The notes beneath the pieces were generated by a model, which was given only the letters and a program-made list of their open reading frames with translations, was not told the DNA's origin and searched no databases. A stretch of DNA of 64,000 nt from Edaphobacter sp. 12200R-103 (GTDB lineage: Bacteria > Acidobacteriota > Terriglobia > Terriglobales > Acidobacteriaceae): assembly GCF_010093025.1 (NCBI RefSeq), contig NZ_CP048114.1:1302001-1366000 (forward strand), read 5' to 3'. A program made the position numbers and the translations under genes. Shown one piece after another: positions 44,929 through 53,191 of the stretch (position 1 is its first letter; each line of letters begins with the position of its first letter).

Positions 44929-45540
44929 CTATCGTGCCGCCGCACGATGAGGCACCCAGACGTCCCGGATATCAAAGGAGCGCATACCGGCGCGTGAAGC
45001 AGCCTCCAGACCCTCATTCGAGTCCTCGAACACCACTACCCGCTCCGGAGCCACGCGCATACGGTGCGCCGCCTCCAGATAGACATCAGGAGCTGGCTTG
45101 GCACGCTTCACCTCTCCAGCAGTCACAATGGTGTAGAAAAGCGGACGCAGTCGAGTGGCAATCAGTGTCGCTTCCACGTTCTTTCTTACACCGTTCGAGG
45201 CGACAGCCATAGGCACAACGCCGAACCAGTGGCGGGCCACGTCGGTAACGACCCGAATCTCTTCAATGAGGTGAAGATTCGCCAGGAATACCTCGTTCAC
45301 CGCGCGATAGAAGTCTTCGCGCACAAAGGACTCGACCTTGAAATCCGCCTCGTAGGCGTCCAGAAGATCGTCAGGTCCCAACCCGTGGCGGGAGCTGTAC
45401 CACTCCGGATTCATCGTCAGGCCCAGCGGAGCCAGCGCCTGCTGCATGGAGTACAGATGTGCCGGCGCACTGTCGACGAGAGTACCGTCGCAGTCAAAGA
45501 CCAGGGCGTCGAAGCTTCCCCTCTCCAGTTCGAAGGCCAT
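44929..45540 (-). CDS. HAD-IA phosphatase, beta-phosphoglucomutase-like
   Basis: A 203-residue HAD enzyme. Motif I is VFDCDGTLVDSAPAH with both Asp present, the cap is helical (about 30-95), motif II is MAVASNG, motif III Lys is in KRAKPAPDVY, and motif IV is VVFEDSNEGLEAA. This is the pattern of sugar-phosphate phosphatases such as YqaB/YniC or beta-phosphoglucomutase. Followed by a sugar-acid cluster on the same strand, it may clear sugar-phosphate by-products. Substrate not proven. Confidence 0.87.
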   Translation of the reverse strand: MAFELERGSFDALVFDCDGTLVDSAPAHLYSMQQALAPLGLTMNPEWYSSRHGLGPDDLLDAYEADFKVESFVREDFYRAVNEVFLANLHLIEEIRVVTDVARHWFGVVPMAVASNGVRKNVEATLIATRLRPLFYTIVTAGEVKRAKPAPDVYLEAAHRMRVAPERVVVFEDSNEGLEAASRAGMRSFDIRDVWVPHRAAAR

Positions 45541-45552
45541 TTCATAATTCTA

Positions 45553-45577
45553 CCGGGTAGCAGAGAACACTACCCGG
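45553..45577. repeat. Perfect inverted repeat between two sugar genes
   Basis: CCGGGTAG and CTACCCGG separated by 9 bases, just upstream of the HAD gene and downstream of the SDR (both minus strand). There is no U-tract, so it may be a processing or pausing hairpin. Confidence 0.4.
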
Positions 45578-45604
45578 CAGGACATCTTCTGATCTCGCAA
45601 TCAG

Positions 45605-46381
45605 TTATTGGTTGACGCCGCTGGCAAGGAAGCCGCCGTCTACAACCAGGATCTCTCCGGTCACGAAGCTTGCAGCGTCACTAGCCAGGAAGATCGCAGA
45701 TCCTATCAGTTCCTCGGTCTTGCCGAACCGGCCCATCGGCGTGCGCATCAACAGCTCTTTGCCGCGGTCGCTCTCGTCCAGCAGCTTCTGGTTGAGGGCT
45801 GTCCGGAAGACACCAGGGGCAATCGCATTGACCGTGACGCCACGGGAGCTCCACTCGACCGCCAGTGATTTCGTCAGGGCTCCGACCGCAGCCTTGCTGG
45901 CGGCATACGCAGTTACCTCTTTCAGAGAGACGTACGTGTTGAGCGACGCGATATTGATGATGCGCCCGTAACCTCGTTCCAGCATATGACGCCCGAAGAT
46001 CTGGCAGGCCCGCAGCGTGCCCGTCACATTCGTGTCCATAATGTCGTTCCATGTCTCTTCGGAGACGGTCAGCGTGGGCTCGCGCTTGATCTTGCCTGCC
46101 GAATTGATCAGGATGTCGACCTTGCCAAACTCCTTAATCGTTCCTTCGAACAACGCTTCCAGAGAAGTGCGGTCGCCTACATCGGAGGTAAGACGAAGCG
46201 TGCGCCGTCCCTTCGATTCGATCGCCTGCGCGGCCTCCTCGACCTGTTCGGCTCGGCGCGAGGTCGCAACAACATCGGCTCCAGATTCCGCCAGGCCAAT
46301 CGCCATCGCCAGGCCAATGCCCGAAGTACCGCCCACTACCACCGCCGTCTTTCCGGTCAGATCAAACAATGAGTGCGCCAT
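45605..46381 (-). CDS. SDR oxidoreductase, possible fructuronate reductase / gluconate 5-dehydrogenase
   Basis: A 258-residue SDR. VVVGGTSGIGLAMAIGLAESGADVVATSRRAEQ binds the cofactor. INSAGKIKREP is where NNAG would be, INIASLNTY holds the Ser, YAASKAAVGAL the Tyr-Lys, and the end is LVVDGGFLASGVNQ. The Arg-Arg after strand 2 favours NADP(H). The fold resembles IdnO/KduD and the SDR-type fructuronate reductase UxuB of Bacillus. Its gene lies 28 bases from gluconokinase and close to tagaturonate epimerase. The gene order makes a sugar-acid reductase likely; the substrate is inferred. Confidence 0.87.
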   Translation of the reverse strand: MAHSLFDLTGKTAVVVGGTSGIGLAMAIGLAESGADVVATSRRAEQVEEAAQAIESKGRRTLRLTSDVGDRTSLEALFEGTIKEFGKVDILINSAGKIKREPTLTVSEETWNDIMDTNVTGTLRACQIFGRHMLERGYGRIINIASLNTYVSLKEVTAYAASKAAVGALTKSLAVEWSSRGVTVNAIAPGVFRTALNQKLLDESDRGKELLMRTPMGRFGKTEELIGSAIFLASDAASFVTGEILVVDGGFLASGVNQ

Positions 46382-46409
46382 GAATTCCGTCCCTCTCCTG
46401 TCTATTTCT

Positions 46410-46919
46410 TTACTGATTCGATTTTGCAGCCGTTGAAAGCTTCTGGAGGATTCTATCTACAACCTCTTCCGGGCTCCGATCATTCACGACCCGCACCGCA
46501 TCTTTGGGGGGCTCAAGCGTATTGATCTGGCTCTCCAGTAGCTTGGGGTTCATAAATTCATGATGACGCGCTGCCAGGCGCTCTCCGATCAGTTCGGCCG
46601 AACCGTCCAGCCAGACAAAGGTAACCGTTCCCTCGGGCATGCCTTGCTCTAAAGTATCGCGATACTTCTGCTTCAGCGCCGAGCAGGCAAGAACGCCCTT
46701 CTTTCCATCCTGATACCAGCCCTGCATCAGGCGGTTCAGTGTCTCGAGCCAGGGCTGCCGGTCTTGATCGTTCAGAGGATGCCCCGCTGCCATCTTTTCC
46801 TTATTAGCAGCGGGATGATAATCGTCGGCATCGGCAAAGGTTGCGTCCGTACGCTCGGCAAGAAGCTCGCCGATGGTCGTCTTCCCTGACCCGCTGACAC
46901 CCATCAGTACAACAATCAT
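46410..46919 (-). CDS. gntK: Gluconokinase
   Basis: A 169-residue P-loop kinase phosphorylating gluconate to 6-phosphogluconate. Walker A is GVSGSGKTTIGELLA (8-15). DADDYHPAANKEKMAAGHPLNDQDRQPWLETLN is the typical GntK substrate-binding block, ACSALKQKYRDTL contains the Arg-rich lid, and FVWLDGSAELIGERLAARHHEFM follows. The length fits E. coli GntK (175). It precedes the SDR by 28 bases and follows the tagaturonate epimerase by 66. Confidence 0.95.
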   Translation of the reverse strand: MIVVLMGVSGSGKTTIGELLAERTDATFADADDYHPAANKEKMAAGHPLNDQDRQPWLETLNRLMQGWYQDGKKGVLACSALKQKYRDTLEQGMPEGTVTFVWLDGSAELIGERLAARHHEFMNPKLLESQINTLEPPKDAVRVVNDRSPEEVVDRILQKLSTAAKSNQ

Positions 46920-46985
46920 CCGTTCCAGATATCCTTTCCGGGACCAGTCTCCGAGAATACCGCCTCAGGCAAAATTCAGTCTTCC

Positions 46986-48236
46986 TTATCCCAGAAAGAC
47001 AGGACGGATGTGCCGATCAAACAGGTTGGTCGTCACGTTTCTGGCAACGCTCTCTTCGTTGGCTTCGAGCGCCTTCAGATAACGGTCACCCATCTTTGCC
47101 GCTACCTTGAAGCCGACGTGAAGCAGCTGGCGAAGGCTGGCATTGTAGGCCGGGTTGCTCTGATCATGGCGTAGAGCGGAGACGAACTGCTCACTCGTCC
47201 AGCCATCCACTTCCTCGGGGGTGGGCAGCTTCGCCGGATCGATGTCGATGACACTCGCGTAGGGCACGCAAAGCTCCTCGCGATGACCATATGCCTCGCG
47301 ATAGACCTCTTTCGCAATCTCGAGTCCCTGTCCCCCTGCCTCCGCCAGGCCGATGATCTCCTCAAGCCAGGTCGTACCGGCGGTCTTCAGGTGCACACCG
47401 GCGCCGGTGCTCACAACTGCATCGTGAATCGACTTGTAGATTGAGAACTTGTCCGATCCGGAGTGGACGCTCAGCTTCAGATTCGCGGGAAGGCCGTACT
47501 TCTGGACCGCAAATGCAATCGCGGCGATGTCTTCGCGGAACTCGCGCGTGAACTGTGCGACGTCGCCCACATAGTCCACGCCCTTATTGAAGCGCCCCGT
47601 AAACTTCGGAGCAATCGTCTGGATGGGAATCTTCTCATCGGCGATCGCTGCCAGAATAATCAGCAGCTCAACCGGCGTCTGGGGCGAGTCTGTCTCGTCC
47701 ATGGAGACCTCAGGGACGAAGTTGCCGTCACCCTTCTTTTCCACCAGGTAGCGATAGATCCTGCCTGCATCCTGCACTGCCGCCAGAAACTTATTCGCGA
47801 CCTTCGTAACAAACGCTTCGTCGGTATGGAAGGGCTCCGCAATTCCAGGAATGGAAACAGTGCCGATCAGCTCCGGATGGCGGCCCACAAAGGCCTTTAC
47901 ATCGGCTGCATCCGCCGGTTTACCAATCATCTCGGCGACGTCCAGAGTGAAGAAGTCGCACGGCGCAAGAAAACGGTCGACCGTGGTCAGATTGATGTGG
48001 TCGGCGTCGAGATAGTAGGGCGCAGTCCAGCCAAGCTCCCTGACGGCAGCATCCGCGGCCTTCCGGGTCTGTGCAGGATCGCTGCCGATGATGTTGTGCT
48101 CACGGTTGGACTTATTCCAGACGGGCACGACCTCCAGACCGGCCTCCTTCGCCTTAATGCATGCAGCAAGCTGCGCTTTGGCCTGGTGGGCGAATCGGTC
48201 GCCTACCCCTATGGAAAACCTCGGAAGCTGTGTCAT
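46986..48236 (-). CDS. uxaE: Tagaturonate epimerase
   Basis: A 416-residue protein of the UxaE family, which interconverts D-tagaturonate and D-fructuronate in hexuronate breakdown. Recognised blocks: FSIGVGDRFAHQAKAQLAACIKA, VPVWNKSNREHNIIGSDP, YYLDADHINLTTVDRFLAPCDFFTLDVAE, FTGRFNKGVDYVGDVAQF and LSVHSGSDKFSIYKSIHDA. The His and Asp of DADH and the His of SVHSGSDK are plausible metal ligands. ATG 48236 (MTQLPRFSIGVG) is chosen; an earlier start at 48275 adds 13 residues. The neighbours gntK, SDR and LarA-like gene form the sugar-acid cluster. Confidence 0.9.
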   Translation of the reverse strand: MTQLPRFSIGVGDRFAHQAKAQLAACIKAKEAGLEVVPVWNKSNREHNIIGSDPAQTRKAADAAVRELGWTAPYYLDADHINLTTVDRFLAPCDFFTLDVAEMIGKPADAADVKAFVGRHPELIGTVSIPGIAEPFHTDEAFVTKVANKFLAAVQDAGRIYRYLVEKKGDGNFVPEVSMDETDSPQTPVELLIILAAIADEKIPIQTIAPKFTGRFNKGVDYVGDVAQFTREFREDIAAIAFAVQKYGLPANLKLSVHSGSDKFSIYKSIHDAVVSTGAGVHLKTAGTTWLEEIIGLAEAGGQGLEIAKEVYREAYGHREELCVPYASVIDIDPAKLPTPEEVDGWTSEQFVSALRHDQSNPAYNASLRQLLHVGFKVAAKMGDRYLKALEANEESVARNVTTNLFDRHIRPVFLG

Positions 48237-48445
48237 CAACTCATCACCCAATCGACGGAATAGTGGTCCAACCAATCATATCCCCATCCTCTCCTCACAG
48301 GCAACCGGCACAGAAGAAAGCTACCTCCGGGCCTCTCACGGAAGATGATTCTGCATCTAACTGCGCCAGAGCCGGGCTCTTTCATGCCGTTTGCTCTTCT
48401 CGACCCAAACAAATACAGAGCTAATTTGCCGAAAGGGATCTATCC

Positions 48446-48955
48446 ATGACTCTGATTCGTTCGTGTCTTCTGGCCGTCGCAGCGGTATGCGCAACCTCGT
48501 CACTGGCGGCCCATGCCGATACCTTTAACTTCGCCGTCAGTGGAAGCGCCGGCGGCTTCAGTGGATCGGGAATTCTTGAAACGACCCCGAATGGATCGGG
48601 GCAATACCTCATCACAGGAATTTCAGCCACCGGAGTGACCGGCATCATCGCTCCGGGCGGTTTTAACGGCAACGACAACCTGCTCTTTCCCACAAACGCC
48701 CAGACCCTGGACCCGAATGGGTTCAGCTTCAGCGCAGCGAATGGCCCTGACAGTTTCGACGTGAATGTCTATAACGACGGCACGGGATACTTCGCGTTCT
48801 TCCGCGACGAAGATAACTTCACCGATACACTCCCCATCACCTTCGACGTTACTCCAGCCGCTTCTCCTGTTCCTGAGCCCGGCACATTGCTTCTGCTCGG
48901 CACCGGGATCCTCGGGGTTGCCGGAAGCCTGCGGAGAAAGGCCTTTACACACTGA
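48446..48955 (+). CDS. Small exported protein with PEP-CTERM sorting signal
   Basis: A 169-residue protein with a signal peptide (SCLLAVAAVCATSSLAAHA, cleavage about 24), then a low-complexity Gly/Asn/Ser/Thr-rich domain. The C-terminus has the canonical tripartite tag: VPEPGTLLLLGTGILGVAGSLRRK. The tag is read by an exosortase (EpsH-type), which usually goes with exopolysaccharide export; none is in the window. It interrupts the sugar-acid cluster on the opposite strand. Its function is unknown; the tag is beyond doubt. Confidence 0.85.
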   Translation: MTLIRSCLLAVAAVCATSSLAAHADTFNFAVSGSAGGFSGSGILETTPNGSGQYLITGISATGVTGIIAPGGFNGNDNLLFPTNAQTLDPNGFSFSAANGPDSFDVNVYNDGTGYFAFFRDEDNFTDTLPITFDVTPAASPVPEPGTLLLLGTGILGVAGSLRRKAFTH

Positions 48956-48975
48956 TCCCAGTGATTCCCTATAAC

Positions 48976-49000
48976 AAAAGGGAGGCTAAGCCTCCCTTTT
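48976..49000. terminator. Bidirectional Rho-independent terminator
   Basis: AAAAGGGAGGC / GCCTCCCTTTT stem with a 3-base loop between the PEP-CTERM gene (+) and the LarA-like gene (-); T or A tracts on both sides. Confidence 0.9.
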
Positions 49001-49026
49001 GTGCTGCATGAAGCTCATGAGACGGC

Positions 49027-50304
49027 TCATCCTTGCCCAAAGCGGCCCTTGTAGGCCCACAGGCCCAGGCCGGGATTCGAGATGTAGAAGATCTCCTCGC
49101 CGTCCACGACGTTCCAGCCATCCTTCAGGACATCGGGATTATATTTTGCGATCATCTGGGCCAGATCGCCGTACTCAAAGTGCACACTTTCGATCTCTTC
49201 CTTCGTAAGGTGCCCCGGACAGTACCGGATCGTGAAACGCCCTTCGGATGAACCATGAATCAGATGCGCGGCCGCACTCAGATTACCGGCGAGCACGGGA
49301 TCCTCCTTCACCAGCGCCAGCGTGCGCGGCGTTCCGCAGTAACCGTATCGTCGGATCAGTGTATCGATCGCCCCATCTTCACCGAACTCTTGCACTCCGG
49401 GAGCGAGCACGATCAGCTCAGCACCGTCTGCCAGCGCCATCCGGGTGCGATAGACGCTCTTGTTTCCCAGCCATGTGCTGCGAAATTCATGGGGGTCCAG
49501 AAAGACGACGGCCTTCTTAATCTCCCGGTCCAACATCTGGAAGTTGACCTTGAGCGCAAGAGCCGAAGCCAGTTCGAAACACTCCACATCGTCGCCGATG
49601 TACAGGCCTCGAACCACCAGCTTGCCCTCTGCATTCTTCCCAACCACCGTCTGTACGTAGACGACCGGAAGGTTGCGGGCAAAGTTGTCACTGGCATAGT
49701 TCAGAACCCGGCGAACCGGGGTGTCGGCACGCCCCATCATCCGCTCCATGCCATAGACAGCGCCCAGAAAATGCGAACGGTGGATTCCGATGGAGCCTCC
49801 CGTTCCGACGAAGATGTTTTTGTTGTAGTTGGCCATGCCAACCACCTCGTGAGGTACAACCTGTCCGATCGACAGAATTAGATCGTGGCCACCATCGCGG
49901 AGCAGCTTGTTGACCTGCGCCGGCCAGGAATAGTCCACCTTGCCTTCGGAAACCTCGTAGAGAAAGGAGCCGGGAACCTCGCCCAGCGTGACCACGTCAT
50001 TCCGCCAGTCGTGGACGCGGAACAGATGCCTGGGCGTATCGCCATACATGGTGGCGATCTCAGAGTCTGTCATCGCCTTATGCGTTCCCAGCGCGGGAAG
50101 TACATCGGTCAGACGATCTCCATAGTATTTCCAGGCAAGCTCGGTGAGCACGCCGGCCTGCGAATGAAAGCGCGTAAAGTCCGGAGGAACTGCTAGGACT
50201 CTGCTCCTGGCTCCAATGGCATCCAATGCGGAGAAGAGGGCGGTGCGTAGATCGTCGGCCGACATCTCTGTGGTCGGACTTCCTGCGGAGAAATAAAGGC
50301 TCAT
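49027..50304 (-). CDS. LarA-like nickel-pincer racemase/epimerase
   Basis: A 425-residue member of the lactate racemase (LarA, DUF2088) family. VPPDFTRFHS holds the conserved DxTR, with Asp42 and Arg45. GTHKAMT has His75. Then His152, Lys162 (NYNKNIF) and His178 (GIHRSH) have the spacing 10 and 16, identical to His174, Lys184 and His200 of Lactobacillus LarA, where Lys holds the nickel pincer. So the active site is complete. D-gluconate 2-epimerases are known in this superfamily. No larB/C/E cofactor genes are in the window. Same strand as uxaE-gntK, separated by the PEP-CTERM gene. Confidence 0.88.
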   Translation of the reverse strand: MSLYFSAGSPTTEMSADDLRTALFSALDAIGARSRVLAVPPDFTRFHSQAGVLTELAWKYYGDRLTDVLPALGTHKAMTDSEIATMYGDTPRHLFRVHDWRNDVVTLGEVPGSFLYEVSEGKVDYSWPAQVNKLLRDGGHDLILSIGQVVPHEVVGMANYNKNIFVGTGGSIGIHRSHFLGAVYGMERMMGRADTPVRRVLNYASDNFARNLPVVYVQTVVGKNAEGKLVVRGLYIGDDVECFELASALALKVNFQMLDREIKKAVVFLDPHEFRSTWLGNKSVYRTRMALADGAELIVLAPGVQEFGEDGAIDTLIRRYGYCGTPRTLALVKEDPVLAGNLSAAAHLIHGSSEGRFTIRYCPGHLTKEEIESVHFEYGDLAQMIAKYNPDVLKDGWNVVDGEEIFYISNPGLGLWAYKGRFGQG

Positions 50305-50373
50305 GAGAGTTCATCTTACGCCGGCGATGCACGTGGTAAAACCAATTTTGAAGAACTCACAGCCGGGAGAAAG

Positions 50374-51120
50374 ATGATGAATGCAAAAGACCTGCAACTT
50401 ACCGTTCCCGATGGCACGGTCGATGCCGTCCTGTTTACCCCTGAAGATGGCAGGCCTCTTCCGGGCGTACTCTTCATCCCGGACATCGGCAGTATCCGCG
50501 ACACGATGCGCCAGATGGCGCTGCGTCTGGCAGGCGAGGGATACACCATCCTGATGCCCAACCCCTTCTACCGGACCAGCAGGCCCCCGGTCTTCTCTTT
50601 CCCTAGAAAGTCAGGCGATCCAGCTACAGTGAAACGCATTCAAGAGCTGGCTGCTCCGCTCACCCCGGAGGCGCTCGAAAGGGATCTGACCGTCTACCTC
50701 GAGACTCTGGCCTCGCAGCCCACCACCGCCAAAGGCAAAGTCGGCACAGTCGGTTTCTGTATCGGGGGCGGAATCGCGCTACGCGCCGCCGCCATCCGAC
50801 CGGATCGGGTGGGCGCCGCAGCCTCTTTTCATGGTGGCGGCCTGTATTCGGGCAGGGACAATCCCCGCAGTCCTCACCAAGTGCTGCCCGGTGTCAGGGC
50901 TTCGCTCTACTTTGGACACGCTACTGACGACAAGAGCATGGATGCCGACGCCATCGCTCACTTTGAGAGAGCGCTGCAGACATGGGGAGGACACTTCGAA
51001 AGCGAGACATACAATGCTCACCACGGCTGGACCGTGCCGGACAATCCCGCCTATCAGCAGCCGGAAGCCGAACGAGCCTGGGGGAAGCTGACGACGCTGT
51101 TCCGCGAGACTCTTTCCTAA
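50374..51120 (+). CDS. Dienelactone hydrolase-family protein, cytoplasmic
   Basis: A 248-residue alpha/beta hydrolase without signal peptide. The nucleophile elbow is GFCIGGGIALRA with Cys, Asp is in FGHATDDKSMD, and His is in YNAHHGWTV. The catalytic Cys is shared with dienelactone hydrolases and carboxymethylenebutenolidases. GGGAG lies a few bases before the two ATGs at 50374/50377. It is divergent from the LarA-like gene by 69 bases. A paralogue at 27352 is exported, so the organism keeps at least two such hydrolases; substrate unknown. Confidence 0.87.
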   Translation: MMNAKDLQLTVPDGTVDAVLFTPEDGRPLPGVLFIPDIGSIRDTMRQMALRLAGEGYTILMPNPFYRTSRPPVFSFPRKSGDPATVKRIQELAAPLTPEALERDLTVYLETLASQPTTAKGKVGTVGFCIGGGIALRAAAIRPDRVGAAASFHGGGLYSGRDNPRSPHQVLPGVRASLYFGHATDDKSMDADAIAHFERALQTWGGHFESETYNAHHGWTVPDNPAYQQPEAERAWGKLTTLFRETLS

Positions 51121-51122
51121 TC

Positions 51123-51959
51123 TCAGGGATAAAGAAGAACGGCAATGTTGTATGCCGAAAACGGTCCATCGTTACTATCCGCGCAGGCCCCTACGACTGC
51201 CTGGTGGTACCTGCCTGACCGTATACGACTCTCAAGCTGTGCAGGAATCTGATCCAACCGGTCAGCCGTGTAACGCATGATGTACCAGGGCTTGTTCCGT
51301 CCTGGAAAGCCAGATTGCATCGAGCAGGCCAAACGCGCCTGTGCAACCGTTGAAGTGGAGCCGTCGGAACGCACGCTGAGCCCCTGACGGGAGAGCGTCT
51401 GCGTGACAGTTTCCTCCTGCTGTTCGAAACTGGCAGACCGTACCGTAGCGGCGAAATCCTCGACAGCATAGAACTGTCCGCCGCGAGAGACGACGGCGAT
51501 GCCAACGACGTTAACTTTGGGGTCCAGCAGGTTCTCCCGGTGCCCCTTGGAGTGCATCCACAACTCATGAAACATGGAGGCATTGGGGGCCTCACCCACG
51601 TTTTCAGAGATCAGGGAGAACCGCACTCCTACCGCTGCGCCGCGACGCGAAAGATCGGGTTCGCCCGAGAACTGGTGGGAGATGTCACCCCGCGCGGCCA
51701 TCTGGAGTGCATGGAACCGGGCAGCCTCAGAGAGAGCCGGGTCGAATTGCAAGGGAGCAATTCCACGGCTGACCCGTTCGCGATTGGCAGCCGCAAGAAG
51801 ATTCTGTTCCGAAGTCATCCTGGGGCGCTCGATGGGATTTGGAATAGAGGCGGCCCACGAAGTCACTCCGGAGAGGCCAAGGAGGCATCCCATCACCAGA
51901 CCAGCTATCCCGGTCTTTCTTCGCCCTGCCCCAAATCGCGCTGGATGTATCTCTTCCAT
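51123..51959 (-). CDS. Exported CAP (SCP/PR-1) domain protein
   Basis: A 278-residue exported protein. The N-terminus KTGIAGLVMGCLLGLSGVTSWAAS is a signal peptide after about 17 basic residues. The CAP domain covers about 50-165: LLAAANRERVSRGIAPLQFDPALSEAARFHALQMAARGDISHQ and the GHREN block of SENVG...MHSKGHRENLLDPKVNVVGIAVV. The two His (ISHQ, GHREN) and Glu of CAP family are present. The second part (170-278) has no recognised motif. ATG 51959 is chosen for its position before the signal; the frame is open to 52070. Function unknown, probably cell-envelope. Confidence 0.85.
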   Translation of the reverse strand: MEEIHPARFGAGRRKTGIAGLVMGCLLGLSGVTSWAASIPNPIERPRMTSEQNLLAAANRERVSRGIAPLQFDPALSEAARFHALQMAARGDISHQFSGEPDLSRRGAAVGVRFSLISENVGEAPNASMFHELWMHSKGHRENLLDPKVNVVGIAVVSRGGQFYAVEDFAATVRSASFEQQEETVTQTLSRQGLSVRSDGSTSTVAQARLACSMQSGFPGRNKPWYIMRYTADRLDQIPAQLESRIRSGRYHQAVVGACADSNDGPFSAYNIAVLLYP

Positions 51960-52153
51960 CTGCCTGACCCTCGGTCGTTTCAATCCCCGAAGTGGATCAT
52001 CGACCGGTATGCTCCCGATGTTAGGCAGCAGCAGATACCGCGGTAATCCCACTTTCGTGGCACACCACAATCAAGGCAGATCAAAATTGCTAAGAAAGAA
52101 CCGCAGACACAGCAACTCTTTATACCGTGCCGGAGAGGTCCCCGAAGCCTGAA

Positions 52154-53119
52154 TTACGACGCAGGTAGCCGATCTTTCACCTGCTCCCAGGTACGGCGAA
52201 TTCCCTCTTCCAGTCCGGTAGTATGATGCCAGCCAAGCGCATGGAGTCGACTGACATCCATTAATTTGCGCGGCGTCCCATCAGGTTTGGTCGAATCGAA
52301 CTCGAGCTTTCCGTTGAAGCCCAGGACCCGGGCCACCGTCTCCGCCAGTTCCCGAATGGTGACATCCTCCCCGGTCCCGATGTTGATCAGGGGAGGCTCA
52401 CTCTCGTTGAACAGCGTGTTATAGCGCTCTTCATCGAGATTCATTAGAAAGACGCACGCCTGAGCCAGATCGTCCGAATACAGCAGCTCACGCCTCGGAG
52501 TGCCGCTTCCCCAAACCGTAACGGCTGGCGCGCCCGTACGGACAGCATCCGCTGTCTTGCGGATCAGTGCCGGGAGCACGTGGGAGTTGGCAAGGTCGTA
52601 GTTATCGCCCGGCCCGTACAGATTGGTCGGCATGGCAGCCAGGTAGTAGGTCCCATACTGCCGGTTATAGCTCCAGCACATCTCGATGCCTGCGATCTTC
52701 GCCAGGGCATACGGACGATTGGTCGGTTCCAGCGGCCCTGTCAGAAGGCAGGACTCGGGCATCGGCTGGGGAGCCAGCTTGGGATAAATGCAGGACGACC
52801 CCAAAAACAAAAGCCGTTCTACGCCGTTTTGGTAACTGGAGTCGATGATGTTGGTTTGAAGAATCAGATTGTCACGGATGAAGTCCGCTGGGTAGGTGTT
52901 GTTGGCAAGAATGCCGCCCACCTTCGCCGCCGCCAGGAAGACATACTCCGGCTTCTCTTCTGCAAAGAAGTTTTTGACCGCCTCGGAATCCAGCAGATCG
53001 AGCTCGGCGCGAGGACGCGTCATGATATGGGTATACCCCAGGCGTTCCAGCTCACGGTGAATGGCAGAGCCTACGAGGCCGCGATGACCGGCGATGAAGA
53101 TGCGAGAGTCTTTGTTCAT
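52154..53119 (-). CDS. fcl: GDP-L-fucose synthase
   Basis: A 321-residue SDR epimerase/reductase that converts GDP-4-keto-6-deoxymannose to GDP-L-fucose. N-terminus [18 protein letters not shown] binds [23 protein letters not shown] holds the Ser, and [20 protein letters not shown] the Tyr-Lys. The [22 protein letters not shown] block is diagnostic of Fcl. Start ATG 53119 is the conserved [14 protein letters not shown]. It follows gmd (53192) after 72 bases in the same direction, so both steps to GDP-fucose are made together. Confidence 0.95.
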   Translation of the reverse strand: MNKDSRIFIAGHRGLVGSAIHRELERLGYTHIMTRPRAELDLLDSEAVKNFFAEEKPEYVFLAAAKVGGILANNTYPADFIRDNLILQTNIIDSSYQNGVERLLFLGSSCIYPKLAPQPMPESCLLTGPLEPTNRPYALAKIAGIEMCWSYNRQYGTYYLAAMPTNLYGPGDNYDLANSHVLPALIRKTADAVRTGAPAVTVWGSGTPRRELLYSDDLAQACVFLMNLDEERYNTLFNESEPPLINIGTGEDVTIRELAETVARVLGFNGKLEFDSTKPDGTPRKLMDVSRLHALGWHHTTGLEEGIRRTWEQVKDRLPAS

Positions 53120-53191
53120 CGTTCTTCTTTCTGCTTCTTTTCTGATCTGCACCTAAGCCGCTTTGCCTATGCGCAGCGACCTTGCAGAGCA

